64,000 nt of DNA from Streptococcus mitis 17/34 (GCA_000430305.1 ASZZ01000001.1:62001-126000); one strand, 5' to 3'; numbered from the stretch's first letter, positions 43,028 to 53,263 are shown. Translations and numbers: made by a program. Notes: generated by a model not told the origin, from the letters alone.

Positions 43028-43723
43028 ATGCCAGTAAATGAATATGGTCAGATGATTGGTGAGTCAATGGAAGGTTATACACATGGTGAATTGCCTGCTA
43101 TTGATCTCTTAGAAGGGCGTTATGCTCGGATAGAGGCTCTTTCGGTGGAAAAGCATGCGGAGGATTTATTAGCTGTTTATGGTCCAGATACGCCTCGGGA
43201 AATGTGGACCTACCTCTTTCAGGAACCAGTGGTAGATATGGAGGAGCTGGTTAGCCTTTTAAATCAGATGTTGGCTCGTAAGGATCGCTTTTACTATGCG
43301 ATTGTAGACAAGGGAACTAGTAAGGCTTCAGGAACATTTTCTCTCATGCGCATTGACCAGAATAACCGAGTAATAGAAGTGGGTGCCGTCACCTTTTCTA
43401 CAGAGCTCAGGGGAACACGGATAGGGACAGAGGCTCAGTATCTTCTGGCTCGCTATGTTTTTGAGGAGCTTAACTATCGTCGCTACGAGTGGAAATGCGA
43501 TTCTCTAAATCTCCCATCAAGACGAGCTGCGGAACGTTTGGGATTTATTTATGAGGGAACCTTCCGCCAGGCAGTCGTTTATAAGGGACGTACTCGTGAT
43601 ACAGATTGGTTGTCTATGATTGATAAGGATTGGCCTCAAGTCAAAGCTCGTTTGGAAGCATGGTTGGCTCCTGAAAATTTTGATAAAAATGGACGACAGT
43701 ACAAGAGCTTAAGAGAGCTTTAA
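43028..43723 (+). CDS. GNAT acetyltransferase, RimJ/RimL type
   Basis: 231 residues with the GNAT acetyl-CoA region (VGAVTFSTELRGTRIGTEAQ) and the RimL-like C-terminal pattern ERLGFIYEGTFRQAVVYKGR. The N-terminus (about 1-45) is an added segment. Proteins like this modify N-termini of ribosomal proteins or small molecules; the substrate is unknown. AAGGAGAAA before the ATG; another GNAT gene follows 11 bases later. Confidence 0.85.
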   Translation: MPVNEYGQMIGESMEGYTHGELPAIDLLEGRYARIEALSVEKHAEDLLAVYGPDTPREMWTYLFQEPVVDMEELVSLLNQMLARKDRFYYAIVDKGTSKASGTFSLMRIDQNNRVIEVGAVTFSTELRGTRIGTEAQYLLARYVFEELNYRRYEWKCDSLNLPSRRAAERLGFIYEGTFRQAVVYKGRTRDTDWLSMIDKDWPQVKARLEAWLAPENFDKNGRQYKSLREL

Positions 43724-43734
43724 TAGGTGTTGAC

Positions 43735-44151
43735 ATGATCACTATTAAAAAGCAAGAAATTGTCAAGTTAGAGGATGTTTTGCATCTCTATCAGGCTGTC
43801 GGTTGGACAAATTATACCCACCAACCAGAGATGCTGGAGCAGGCCTTATCTCATTCATTAGCGATTTATGTGGCGCTTGATGATGATACTGTGGTGGGCT
43901 TGATTCGTTTGGTTGGAGATGGATTCTCATCAGTATTGGTTCAGGATTTAATCGTTTTACCTATCTATCAGCGTCAAGGGATTGGTAGTACCCTAATGAA
44001 AGAGGCTTTAGAGGATTACAAAGATGTCTATCAAGTTCAGCTGGTGACAGAAGAGACAGAAAAAACCTTTGGATTCTATCGTTCTATGGGCTTTGAAATC
44101 TTATCCACCTATAATTGTATAGGGATGACTTGGGTAAATCGAGAAAAATAA
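43735..44151 (+). CDS. GNAT acetyltransferase, small
   Basis: 138 residues of a minimal GNAT fold with the acetyl-CoA motif YQRQGIGSTLM (R-Q-G-I-G) near residue 81 and a C-terminal FYRSMGFEIL strand-helix. Substrate unknown. The ribosome site is weak (TAGGTG), so translation may depend on the GNAT gene just upstream. Confidence 0.85.
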   Translation: MITIKKQEIVKLEDVLHLYQAVGWTNYTHQPEMLEQALSHSLAIYVALDDDTVVGLIRLVGDGFSSVLVQDLIVLPIYQRQGIGSTLMKEALEDYKDVYQVQLVTEETEKTFGFYRSMGFEILSTYNCIGMTWVNREK

Positions 44152-44166
44152 CAACACTAGTTTTTT

Positions 44167-44183
44167 CTTAAGCAAAGTTTAAG
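44167..44183 (+). promoter_or_regulatory. CiaR box of the second csRNA
   Basis: CTTAAG-CAAAG-TTTAAG, N5 spacing, with TATCAT ten bases downstream as the likely -10. Confidence 0.85.
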
Positions 44184-44205
44184 GATGGTCTAGTATCATA
44201 TAGTC

Positions 44206-44301
44206 ATTAAATAAAGACCTCCTAACTTTATTTAATGAAATCCTAAAACTTTTTTTCATAATAATCTCCTAATGAAGTCACCCAATCAGGTGGCTTTTTT
44301 G
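44206..44301 (+). ncRNA. CiaR-dependent small RNA (csRNA, short form)
   Basis: About 96 nt: hairpin TTAAATAAAG/CTTTATTTAA with ACCTCC in the loop, an unpaired AAATCCTAAAACTTTTT stretch, AATCTCCT, and the terminator GTCACCCAATCAGGTGGC with a six-T run. Nearly the same as the third copy, 190 bases downstream. Ends are estimated from the -10 box and terminator. Confidence 0.88.
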
Positions 44302-44356
44302 TGGGGTGAGGTTATGGTAATAAAAAGTTTTTGAAAAATGGTAGAATTTGAGAAAA

Positions 44357-44373
44357 GTTAAGCTAGTTTTAAG
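44357..44373 (+). promoter_or_regulatory. CiaR box of the third csRNA
   Basis: GTTAAG-CTAGT-TTTAAG, one mismatch from the consensus, with TATCAT ten bases downstream. Confidence 0.85.
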
Positions 44374-44395
44374 TTTCGTCTTGTATCATATAATC

Positions 44396-44492
44396 ATTAA
44401 ATAAAGACCTCCTAACTTTATTTAATAAAATCCTAAACTTTTCTTTTTCATAATAATCTCCCTTAACTCCACCCAATCAGGTGGAGTTTTTT
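44396..44492 (+). ncRNA. CiaR-dependent small RNA (csRNA, short form)
   Basis: About 97 nt with the same order of parts as the second copy: ACCTCC loop hairpin, linker, AATCTCCC and the terminator CTCCACC/GGTGGAG with TTTTTT. It forms a tandem pair with the second copy. Confidence 0.88.
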
Positions 44493-44587
44493 GGCTCTAT
44501 TTCGGGCTTTTGAGGACTATTCTAAAATAATTTTCCGATATTTTCCGGTATTTTCGGATTTTGGTCGGGGAATTGGAGGGGACTTTT

Positions 44588-44791
44588 TTAGGAAATATGA
44601 CTAAGAAATAGGTCTGTTGTTGCTTCGGCTACTTCAAACTCAATTTGATTGTAAGTGACTGTTAATTGAAGGACTGGAACTGTTGTAATAATGATTTTGC
44701 TTGTCCAGTAGTGGCGTATTAAATGAGGAGTGACATGTAAGATTGTCTCTTCATTTACTAAATCAAAATTTCTATGAAATTGATAGAATCC
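44588..44791 (-). pseudogene. C-terminal remnant of an unrecognised protein
   Basis: On the minus strand 67 codons stay open after a stop, without an ATG (segments NEETILHVTPHLIRHYWTSK and EFEVAEATTDLFLSHIS). The composition looks like real protein, and the frame ends in TAA at 44588. There is no ribosome site. It is best seen as the tail of a decayed gene in the csRNA-toxin interval. No family recognised. Confidence 0.4.
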
Positions 44792-44862
44792 CTAACTTTC
44801 TCTTAAACTTGAAAGTCTTGTTGTAAAACGGTTAAAGCTTGAGAAGCTGAGGATATAAACCT

Positions 44863-44891
44863 TTGACAAATTTTGTGAACTGTGGGATAAT
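44863..44891 (+). promoter_or_regulatory. Promoter of the Fst antitoxin RNA
   Basis: TTGACA (44863-44868) and GATAAT (44886-44891) with a 17-base spacer: one of the strongest promoters in the window, as expected for an unstable antitoxin RNA made in excess. Confidence 0.8.
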
Positions 44892-44897
44892 AAAAAG

Positions 44898-44975
44898 GAA
44901 TTGAGTACTAGTTCTATATCATGGACTAGAAAAGACCTCAAGCTAACTTCCACATTAAGCTTGAGGTCTTTTTTG
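44898..44975 (+). ncRNA. Antitoxin RNA of the Fst-type type I system
   Basis: A short RNA reading toward the toxin gene and ending in the shared bidirectional terminator AAAGACCTCAAGCT/AGCTTGAGGTCTTT (44931-44971). Near its start it carries TTGAGTACTAGTTC...ATCATGG, a direct repeat of the sequence over the toxin start codons (45052-45073). Because the two genes are transcribed toward each other, the repeat makes the RNAs complementary at the toxin initiation site, as in the pAD1 par locus. Confidence 0.8.
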
Positions 44976-44978
44976 ACA

Positions 44979-45071
44979 CTATTTGTCCTTGTTTAGCCAT
45001 TTATCGACTAATCGAAGAACGACACCGACCACAATTGGTCCGATGATAGTTTTGAGTACTAATTCCATCAT
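44979..45071 (-). CDS. Fst-family type I toxin (holin-like peptide)
   Basis: A 30-residue peptide: MMELVLKTIIGPIVVGVV then LRLVDKWLNKDK. One membrane helix with Pro near its middle and a charged tail, the plan of Fst/Ldr-type toxins that insert in the membrane. A very strong ribosome site (AAAGGAGGTGA) precedes tandem ATGs; it can pair with an upstream CACCGCCT segment, matching the 5' stem that delays toxin translation in Fst messages. Its mRNA starts near 45112. Paired with the convergent antitoxin RNA, it forms a complete par-like locus. Confidence 0.85.
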   Translation of the reverse strand: MMELVLKTIIGPIVVGVVLRLVDKWLNKDK

Positions 45072-45118
45072 GGGCTATCTCACCTCCTTTCGTAGGCGGT
45101 GTAGCAGTGCCGAACAAT

Positions 45119-45124
45119 ATTATA
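45119..45124 (-). promoter_or_regulatory. Toxin promoter -10 box
   Basis: On the minus strand TGTGGTATAAT is an extended -10 box, about 50 bases before the toxin start. Confidence 0.65.
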
Positions 45125-45145
45125 CCACATACGTGCTAAAGTCGG

Positions 45146-45171
45146 AAGTCGCCTAATTAGGTGGCTTTTTT
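45146..45171 (+). terminator. Orphan csRNA-type terminator before ruvB
   Basis: AAGTCGCC/GGTGGCTT with a run of T's has the same design as the csRNA terminators (for example at 44280) but no csRNA body or CiaR box is found before it. It may be the stump of a lost csRNA copy. Confidence 0.6.
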
Positions 45172-45192
45172 GTTTGTGGCTTGTATTTTTGA

Positions 45193-45198
45193 TATAAT
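45193..45198 (+). promoter_or_regulatory. Extended -10 promoter of ruvB, possibly giving a leaderless mRNA
   Basis: TGATATAAT ends seven bases before the A of the ruvB ATG, so the transcript should begin at or next to the start codon. No ribosome site is possible between them. Confidence 0.6.
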
Positions 45199-45204
45199 AG
45201 AGCC

Positions 45205-46203
45205 ATGAGTAGAATTTTAGATAATGAGATAATGGGGGATGAGGAGTTAGTAGAACGCACGCTCCGTCCTCAGTACTTACGTGAATATATTGGGCAGGAC
45301 AAGGTCAAGGACCAGCTCCAAATCTTTATCGAGGCTGCCAAAATGCGGGATGAAGCGCTGGATCATGTGCTCTTATTTGGCCCTCCAGGTTTGGGAAAAA
45401 CGACCATGGCCTTTGTTATTGCCAATGAATTGGGAGTAAATCTCAAGCAGACTTCGGGTCCAGTCATTGAAAAAGCAGGTGATTTGGTAGCGATTCTGAA
45501 TGATTTAGAGCCTGGGGATGTCCTCTTTATTGATGAGATTCATCGTTTGCCCATGTCAGTGGAAGAGGTACTTTACAGTGCGATGGAGGACTTCTACATT
45601 GACATCATGATTGGTGCTGGTGAAGGCAGTCGCAGTGTTCATTTGGAGTTGCCACCTTTCACTTTGATTGGTGCGACGACTCGGGCTGGTATGCTTTCCA
45701 ATCCTCTACGGGCACGTTTTGGGATTACAGGTCATATGGAGTATTATGCTCATGCTGACTTGACAGAAATTGTCGAGCGGACAGCAGATATTTTTGAGAT
45801 GGAAATCACTCATGAGGCAGCCTCTGAGTTGGCTTTGCGCAGTCGTGGAACCCCTCGTATTGCCAATCGCTTACTCAAGCGCGTGCGCGATTTTGCCCAG
45901 ATTATGGGGAATGGGGTTATCGATGATCTTATTACCGATAAGGCTCTGACCATGCTAGATGTTGACCATGAAGGCTTGGACTATGTAGACCAGAAAATTC
46001 TTCGCACCATGATTGAGATGTATGGCGGTGGTCCTGTCGGTCTAGGAACTCTTTCTGTGAATATCGCTGAAGAGCGTGAGACGGTTGAGGATATGTACGA
46101 ACCTTACTTGATTCAAAAAGGTTTTATCATGCGGACACGGTCTGGACGGGTTGCAACGGCTAAGGCCTACGAGCATTTAGGTTATGAATACAGTGAAAAA
46201 TGA
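45205..46203 (+). CDS. ruvB: Holliday junction branch migration helicase RuvB
   Basis: 332 residues. RuvB is the hexameric AAA+ motor driving branch migration with RuvA. Walker [10 protein letters not shown] is near residue 60, Walker B DEIHR near 112, sensor GATTRAG near 155, and the C-terminal winged helix contains [11 protein letters not shown] and RTRSGRVAT. The start codon follows the -10 box so closely that the mRNA is probably leaderless; the family start [10 protein letters not shown] agrees with it. Overlaps the next gene by 20 bases. Confidence 0.96.
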   Translation: MSRILDNEIMGDEELVERTLRPQYLREYIGQDKVKDQLQIFIEAAKMRDEALDHVLLFGPPGLGKTTMAFVIANELGVNLKQTSGPVIEKAGDLVAILNDLEPGDVLFIDEIHRLPMSVEEVLYSAMEDFYIDIMIGAGEGSRSVHLELPPFTLIGATTRAGMLSNPLRARFGITGHMEYYAHADLTEIVERTADIFEMEITHEAASELALRSRGTPRIANRLLKRVRDFAQIMGNGVIDDLITDKALTMLDVDHEGLDYVDQKILRTMIEMYGGGPVGLGTLSVNIAEERETVEDMYEPYLIQKGFIMRTRSGRVATAKAYEHLGYEYSEK

Positions 46204-46756
46204 GCAAGAAATACTAGAGGTTTTTAGAGAAAATCCGGATATGATGACTATTCTGACCATCATCCGAGATTTTGGTCTGAAAGACTCGTGGTTGGCAGCA
46301 GGTTCGGTACGAAATTTCATATGGAATCTCTTGTCAGACAGGCCACCTTTTGACTGTGAAACAGATGTTGATGTCATTTTCTTTGATCCAGATATTTCTT
46401 ATGAGGAAACCTTGTCCCTAGAGAAAAAGTTGAGAGCGGATTTTCCTCAGTACCAGTGGGAGTTGAAAAATCAGGTCTATATGCACCAGCACAGTCCTCA
46501 CACTGCTCCCTATACCAGCTCTCGTGATGCTATGAGTAAGTATCCAGAACAGTGTACTGCGGTTGGGCTCCGTTTGAATGAAGAATACGCTTTAGAATTC
46601 TTTACTCCTTATGGACTTGAGGATATTGTGAATTTTCAAGTTCGTCCAACTCCTCATTTTTTAGAGAATCAAGACCGAATGAAGCTCTATCAAACACGAT
46701 TATCCAAGAAAAATTGGCAAGAGAAATGGAAAAATTTGATTTTTACAAATACTTAA
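46184..46756 (+). CDS. Nucleotidyltransferase family protein (DUF925/NTP_transf_6)
   Basis: 190 residues. [10 protein letters not shown] near residue 39 and [11 protein letters not shown] near residue 60 give the G-S and D-x-D pattern of the nucleotidyltransferase fold. Biochemical role is unknown. The start lies inside the ruvB end (20-base overlap), so translation is coupled. A csRNA follows immediately, its CiaR box overlapping the stop codon. Confidence 0.82.
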   Translation: MNTVKNEQEILEVFRENPDMMTILTIIRDFGLKDSWLAAGSVRNFIWNLLSDRPPFDCETDVDVIFFDPDISYEETLSLEKKLRADFPQYQWELKNQVYMHQHSPHTAPYTSSRDAMSKYPEQCTAVGLRLNEEYALEFFTPYGLEDIVNFQVRPTPHFLENQDRMKLYQTRLSKKNWQEKWKNLIFTNT

Positions 46757-46768
46757 GGAAACTTTAAG
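46752..46768 (+). promoter_or_regulatory. CiaR box of the fourth csRNA
   Basis: CTTAAG-GAAAC-TTTAAG with TATACT (46779-46784) ten bases on. The box overlaps the stop codon of the nucleotidyltransferase gene. Confidence 0.88.
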
Positions 46769-46789
46769 CTAGGAAGTGTATACTAAGTA

Positions 46790-46887
46790 CATAAGTTAAG
46801 AAGACCTTAACTTAAACTCCTAAAACTTTTTCATAATAATCTCCCTATAAAAAATAGAGTCGCCCAATCAGGCGACTTATTTTTTTG
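46790..46887 (+). ncRNA. CiaR-dependent small RNA (csRNA, divergent copy)
   Basis: About 98 nt. The first hairpin differs from the other copies (GTTAAG/CTTAAC with AAGACC) and lacks the ACCTCC loop, keeping ACTCCTAAAACTTTTTC and AATCTCCC and the terminator GTCGCC/GGCGAC with T's. Loss of the first anti-ribosome-site loop suggests a narrower target set. Confidence 0.87.
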
Positions 46888-46949
46888 AAAAATGGGCTTG
46901 GTGCCTGAGAATAAATAGCTTAGTGATAGAAGAAAATAGGGAAATATGG

Positions 46950-46955
46950 TATAAT
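46950..46955 (+). promoter_or_regulatory. Extended -10 promoter of the uppS operon
   Basis: TATGGTATAAT lies 33 bases before uppS. Confidence 0.6.
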
Positions 46956-46987
46956 GAAACGATAGATTTTTGAATAGGAATAAGATC

Positions 46988-47746
46988 ATGTTTGGATTTT
47001 TTAAGAAAGATAAGGCTGTGGAAGTAGAGGTTCCGACACAGGTTCCTGCTCATATCGGCATCATCATGGATGGCAATGGCCGTTGGGCTAAAAAACGTAT
47101 GCAACCGCGAGTCTTCGGACACAAGGCGGGCATGGAAGCATTGCAAACTGTGACCAAGGCAGCCAACAAACTGGGAGTTAAGGTTATTACAGTTTATGCT
47201 TTTTCTACAGAAAATTGGACTCGTCCAGATCAGGAAGTCAAGTTTATCATGAACTTGCCAGTAGAGTTTTATGACAATTATGTCCCTGAACTGCATGCGA
47301 ATAATGTTAAGATTCAAATGATTGGGGAGACAGATCGCCTGCCTAAGCAAACCTTTGAAGCTCTGACTAAAGCTGAGGAATTGACTAAGAACAACACAGG
47401 TTTGATTCTTAATTTTGCCCTCAACTATGGTGGACGCGCTGAGATTACACAGGCCCTTAAGTTGATTTCCCAGGATGTGTTAGATGCCAAAATCAACCCA
47501 GGTGACATCACAGAGGAATTGATTGGCAACTATCTCTTTACCCAGCATTTGCCTAAGGACTTACGAGATCCAGACTTGATTATCCGTACTAGTGGAGAAT
47601 TGCGTTTGAGTAATTTCCTTCCATGGCAGGGAGCCTATAGTGAGCTCTATTTTACGGATACCTTATGGCCTGATTTTGACGAAGTAACCTTGCAGGAAGC
47701 CATTCTTGCCTACAATCGTCGTCATCGCCGATTTGGAGGAGTTTAG
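46988..47746 (+). CDS. uppS: Undecaprenyl diphosphate synthase
   Basis: 252 residues. Makes the C55 lipid carrier for cell wall and capsule by cis-condensation of isopentenyl diphosphate. The catalytic Asp28 is in HIGIIMDGNGRW and the C-terminal signature RTSGELRLSNFLPWQ is complete. The ATG with TAGGAAT upstream is chosen; an in-frame ATG six codons earlier would leave no ribosome site. First gene of uppS-cdsA-rseP-proS. Confidence 0.95.
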   Translation: MFGFFKKDKAVEVEVPTQVPAHIGIIMDGNGRWAKKRMQPRVFGHKAGMEALQTVTKAANKLGVKVITVYAFSTENWTRPDQEVKFIMNLPVEFYDNYVPELHANNVKIQMIGETDRLPKQTFEALTKAEELTKNNTGLILNFALNYGGRAEITQALKLISQDVLDAKINPGDITEELIGNYLFTQHLPKDLRDPDLIIRTSGELRLSNFLPWQGAYSELYFTDTLWPDFDEVTLQEAILAYNRRHRRFGGV

Positions 47747-47754
47747 GAGGAGAT

Positions 47755-48558
47755 ATGACAAAGGATTTACAAAAAAGAACCTTGTTCGCAGGGATTGCCC
47801 TGGCTATTTTCCTACCGATTTTAATGATTGGGGGACTCTTGCTTCAGATAACAATTGGAATCATAGCCATGCTAGCCATGCATGAACTTTTGAAGATGAG
47901 AGGTCTAGAGACCATGACTATGGAGGGGCTCTTGACCCTCTTTGCAACCTTTGCCTTGACCATTCCCTTGGAGAATTACCTGACTTTTTTGCCAGTTGAT
48001 GGGAATGTGGTGGCTTATAGTGTGTTGATTTCAATCATGTTAGGAACGACTGTTTTTAGCAAGTCGTATACGATTGAGGATGCTGTTTTCCCTCTTGCTA
48101 TGAGCTTTTATGTGGGCTTTGGATTTAATGCTTTACTAGATGCTCGTGTTGCAGGTTTGGACAAGGCTCTCTTAGCCTTGTGTATCGTCTGGGCGACCGA
48201 CAGTGGTGCCTATCTTGCTGGGATGAACTATGGGAAACGAAAATTAGCACCAAGGGTATCGCCTAATAAAACACTTGAGGGTGCCTTTGGCGGTGTTTTA
48301 GGAGCAATTTTAGTAACCATCATCTTTATGATAGTTGACAGTACAGTTGCTCTGCCGTATGGAATTTACAAGATGTCAGTCTTTGCTATTTTCTTTAGCA
48401 TAGCTGGACAATTTGGTGATTTACTAGAAAGTTCGATTAAGCGTCACTTTGGTGTTAAGGATTCTGGGAAATTTATCCCTGGACATGGTGGTGTTTTGGA
48501 TCGTTTCGATAGTATGTTGCTTGTATTTCCAATCATGCACTTATTTGGACTCTTTTAA
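47755..48558 (+). CDS. cdsA: Phosphatidate cytidylyltransferase
   Basis: 267 residues, about eight membrane segments. Makes CDP-diacylglycerol from phosphatidate and CTP. The C-terminal signature SIKRHFGVKDSGKFIPGHGG, with the metal-binding Asp/His residues, is intact. GGAGGAG before the ATG, eight bases after uppS. Confidence 0.95.
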   Translation: MTKDLQKRTLFAGIALAIFLPILMIGGLLLQITIGIIAMLAMHELLKMRGLETMTMEGLLTLFATFALTIPLENYLTFLPVDGNVVAYSVLISIMLGTTVFSKSYTIEDAVFPLAMSFYVGFGFNALLDARVAGLDKALLALCIVWATDSGAYLAGMNYGKRKLAPRVSPNKTLEGAFGGVLGAILVTIIFMIVDSTVALPYGIYKMSVFAIFFSIAGQFGDLLESSIKRHFGVKDSGKFIPGHGGVLDRFDSMLLVFPIMHLFGLF

Positions 48559-48579
48559 TCAAAAGACGGAGGAAATACT

Positions 48580-49839
48580 ATGCTCGGAATTTTAACCTTT
48601 ATTCTGGTTTTCGGAATTATTGTGGTGGTGCACGAGTTTGGGCACTTCTACTTTGCCAAGAAATCAGGAATTCTAGTGCGTGAATTTGCCATTGGTATGG
48701 GGCCAAAAATCTTTGCTCATATTGGCAAGGATGGAACGGCCTATACCATTCGAATCTTGCCTCTGGGTGGCTATGTCCGTATGGCCGGTTGGGGTGATGA
48801 TACGACTGAAATCAAGACAGGAACTCCTGTCAGTTTGACGCTTACTGATGATGGTAAGGTTAAACGCATCAATCTTTCAGGTAAAAAATTAGATCAAACA
48901 GCCCTCCCTATGCAGGTGACCCAGTTTGACTTTGAAGACAAGCTCTTTATCAAGGGCTTGGTTCTGGAAGAAGAGAAAACATTTGCAGTGGATCACGATG
49001 CAACGGTTGTAGAAGCAGATGGAACTGAGGTTCGGATTGCTCCCTTGGATGTTCAATATCAAAATGCAACTATCTGGGGAAAACTGATTACCAACTTTGC
49101 AGGTCCTATGAACAACTTTATCTTAGGTGTCGTTGTTTTCTGGATTTTAATCTTCATGCAGGGTGGTGTCAGAGATGTCGATACCAACCAGTTCCATGTT
49201 ATGCCCCAAGGGGCTTTGGCTAAGGTAGGAGTGCCAGAAACGGCTCAGATTACCAAGATTGGCTCACATGAGATTAGCAACTGGGAAAGTTTGATTCAGG
49301 CTGTGGAATCAGAAACCAAAGATAAGACGGCCCCGACTTTGGATGTGACTATTTCTGAAAATGGTAGTGACAAACAAGTAACTGTTACCCCAGAAGAAAA
49401 TCAAGGTCGATATCTTCTAGGTGTTCAACCAGGAATTAAGTCGGACTTTCTATCCATTTTTGTAGGTGGATTTACAAGTGCTGCTGACTCGGCTCTCCGA
49501 ATTCTATCGGCTCTGAAAAATCTGATTTTCCAACCGGATTTGAACAAGTTAGGTGGACCTGTTGCCATCTTTAAGGCAAGTAGTGATGCTGCTAAAAATG
49601 GAATTGAAAATGTCTTGTACTTTTTGGCAATAATTTCCATCAATATCGGGATTTTTAATCTTATTCCGATTCCAGCTCTGGATGGTGGTAAGATTGTGCT
49701 CAATATCCTGGAAGCCATCCGCCGCAAACCATTGAAACAAGAAATTGAAACCTATGTCACCTTGGCCGGAGTGGTCATCATGGTTGTCTTGATGATTGCT
49801 GTGACCTGGAATGACATTATGCGACTCTTTTTTAGATAA
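48580..49839 (+). CDS. eep: Site-2 metalloprotease RseP/Eep
   Basis: 419 residues. Intramembrane zinc protease: H18-E19-x-x-H22 in the first membrane segment, a PDZ domain (about 200-280) and the [11 protein letters not shown] motif supplying the third ligand near residue 357. In streptococci and enterococci Eep processes pheromone precursors and signal-peptide remnants and has regulatory substrates. GGAGGAA before the ATG. Confidence 0.94.
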   Translation: MLGILTFILVFGIIVVVHEFGHFYFAKKSGILVREFAIGMGPKIFAHIGKDGTAYTIRILPLGGYVRMAGWGDDTTEIKTGTPVSLTLTDDGKVKRINLSGKKLDQTALPMQVTQFDFEDKLFIKGLVLEEEKTFAVDHDATVVEADGTEVRIAPLDVQYQNATIWGKLITNFAGPMNNFILGVVVFWILIFMQGGVRDVDTNQFHVMPQGALAKVGVPETAQITKIGSHEISNWESLIQAVESETKDKTAPTLDVTISENGSDKQVTVTPEENQGRYLLGVQPGIKSDFLSIFVGGFTSAADSALRILSALKNLIFQPDLNKLGGPVAIFKASSDAAKNGIENVLYFLAIISINIGIFNLIPIPALDGGKIVLNILEAIRRKPLKQEIETYVTLAGVVIMVVLMIAVTWNDIMRLFFR

Positions 49840-51705
<1,866 letters not shown>

Positions 51706-51803
51706 AAACTATAATCAGAAGAAAAACAAGGAAAAAATGTAACTAGTTTTTACCTTGTTTTTTCTGTATAATGGGAAAAATGACTAGATAAAGAGGTAAA
51801 TGT

Positions 51804-53183
51804 ATGCTAAGATTTCCAAAGGATTTTGTCTGGGGATCCTCCACTTCTGGGCCGCAGACAGAAGGGCGTGTAGCTGGTGACGGCAAGGGAGATAATCTCT
51901 GGGATTACTGGTACCAAGTGGAGCCAAATCGTTACTATAATGGGATTGGTCCAGATAAGACATCGACTTTTTATGAAAATTGGGAACAGGATATTGAGCT
52001 TTTGTTAGAGACTGGTCACACGGCCTTTCGGACTTCTATCCAGTGGTCACGGATTTTTCCACAAGGCTGTGGAAAAGTCAATCCTCAAGGTGTGGATTTC
52101 TATCGTAAGGTCTTTGAGGCTATTAAGGCTAAGGGGATTCGTCTGTTAGTCAATCTCTACCACTTTGATTTGCCTTTTTCACTTCAAGAGGATGGCGATG
52201 GTTGGGAAAATAAGGCGACTGTCTCAGCCTATGAAGACTATGCTCGTTTCTGTTTTGAGACTTATGGAGATTTAGTGGATCAATGGATTACCTTTAATGA
52301 GCCTATCGTTCCTGTAGAATTTGGCTATTTCTACGATGCACATTATCCACATAAGGTGGATGCAGAAGCGGCGGTTAAAGTAGCCTACCACACACAATTA
52401 GCTAGCAGTCTAGCGGTCAAGGCCTGTCATGAACTCTTACCTGATTCCAAAATTGGGATTGTCCTCAACTTGACACCGGCTTATCCACGTAGCCAGCATC
52501 CTGCTGATGTCAAAGCTGCTCGTATTGCGGACCTTTTTCAGGCCCAATCTTTCTTAGATCCGTCTGTTTTGGGGACTTATCCACAGGAGTTGGTAGAAAT
52601 CTTGCATGAACACGGTCTCTTACCTGATACTACGGAGGAGGAGTTGGAACTCATTCGTGATAATACGGTGGACTTCCTCGGTGTCAACTATTATCAACCT
52701 TTGCGTGTTATGGCACCTCGATTTGCTAAACATCCAGAGAGTCCACTCTTGCCAGAACATTTTTACGAGCCATATGTTATGCCTGGACGTAAAATTAATC
52801 CTCACCGTGGCTGGGAAATTTATGAGCAAGGGATTTATGACATCGCCCAAAATATCAAGGAAAATTATAGTAATATCGAATGGATGTTGACAGAAAATGG
52901 TATGGGTGTTGAAGGAGAGGAAAAATTCCGTGAGAATGGAATGATTCAAGATGATTATCGTATTGACTTTGTAAAAGGTCATCTTCGTGAACTGCACCGT
53001 GCCATTGAAGACGGAGCCAATTGTAAGGGCTACTTAATTTGGACTTTTATCGATTGTTGGTCATGGCTCAACAGCTATAAAAACCGCTATGGTTTGGTCG
53101 AACTAGACTTGGAAACGCAAGAACGCCGTCTGAAGAAATCAGGGCACTGGTTCAAGGAACTAAGCGACAATAATGGATTTTAA
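51804..53183 (+). CDS. Glycoside hydrolase family 1 (6-phospho-beta-glucosidase-like)
   Basis: 459 residues. GH1 motifs are ITFNEPIVP (acid/base Glu, near residue 170) and MLTENGMG (nucleophile Glu, near 361). Begins FPKDFVWGSSTSGPQTEG. Most streptococcal GH1 enzymes cut phosphorylated beta-glucosides imported by PTS, but no PTS gene is adjacent, so the substrate is uncertain. AGAGGTAA before the ATG; a strong -10 (TGTATAATGG) lies near 51765. Confidence 0.88.
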   Translation: MLRFPKDFVWGSSTSGPQTEGRVAGDGKGDNLWDYWYQVEPNRYYNGIGPDKTSTFYENWEQDIELLLETGHTAFRTSIQWSRIFPQGCGKVNPQGVDFYRKVFEAIKAKGIRLLVNLYHFDLPFSLQEDGDGWENKATVSAYEDYARFCFETYGDLVDQWITFNEPIVPVEFGYFYDAHYPHKVDAEAAVKVAYHTQLASSLAVKACHELLPDSKIGIVLNLTPAYPRSQHPADVKAARIADLFQAQSFLDPSVLGTYPQELVEILHEHGLLPDTTEEELELIRDNTVDFLGVNYYQPLRVMAPRFAKHPESPLLPEHFYEPYVMPGRKINPHRGWEIYEQGIYDIAQNIKENYSNIEWMLTENGMGVEGEEKFRENGMIQDDYRIDFVKGHLRELHRAIEDGANCKGYLIWTFIDCWSWLNSYKNRYGLVELDLETQERRLKKSGHWFKELSDNNGF

Positions 53184-53185
53184 AA

Positions 53186-53224
53186 AAGACTCTGACTGAT
53201 TGTCCTAATTGGTCAGAGCTTTTA
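53186..53224 (+). terminator. Terminator after the GH1 gene
   Basis: CTCTGAC (53190-53196) pairs with GTCAGAG (53212-53218), followed by CTTTTAC. Confidence 0.65.
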
Positions 53225-53244
53225 CTTACAGGAGTTTAATTTCA

Positions 53245-53258
53245 ACTATACCAATTTT
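53245..53258 (+). promoter_or_regulatory. Upstream copy of the ACTATACCAATTTT operator-like repeat
   Basis: ACTATACCAATTTT just before the glmS -35 box, repeated exactly at 53324-53337 after the transcription start. The ATACCA core resembles GntR-type NagR (dre) sites described for amino-sugar genes in streptococci; assignment is from memory. Confidence 0.5.
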
Positions 53259-53263
53259 TATTC

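Noticed and set aside
44160-44500. Tandem repeat or mobile element made of the two similar 100-base units
   Set aside because: Each unit has its own CiaR box, promoter and terminator, so they are two csRNA genes.
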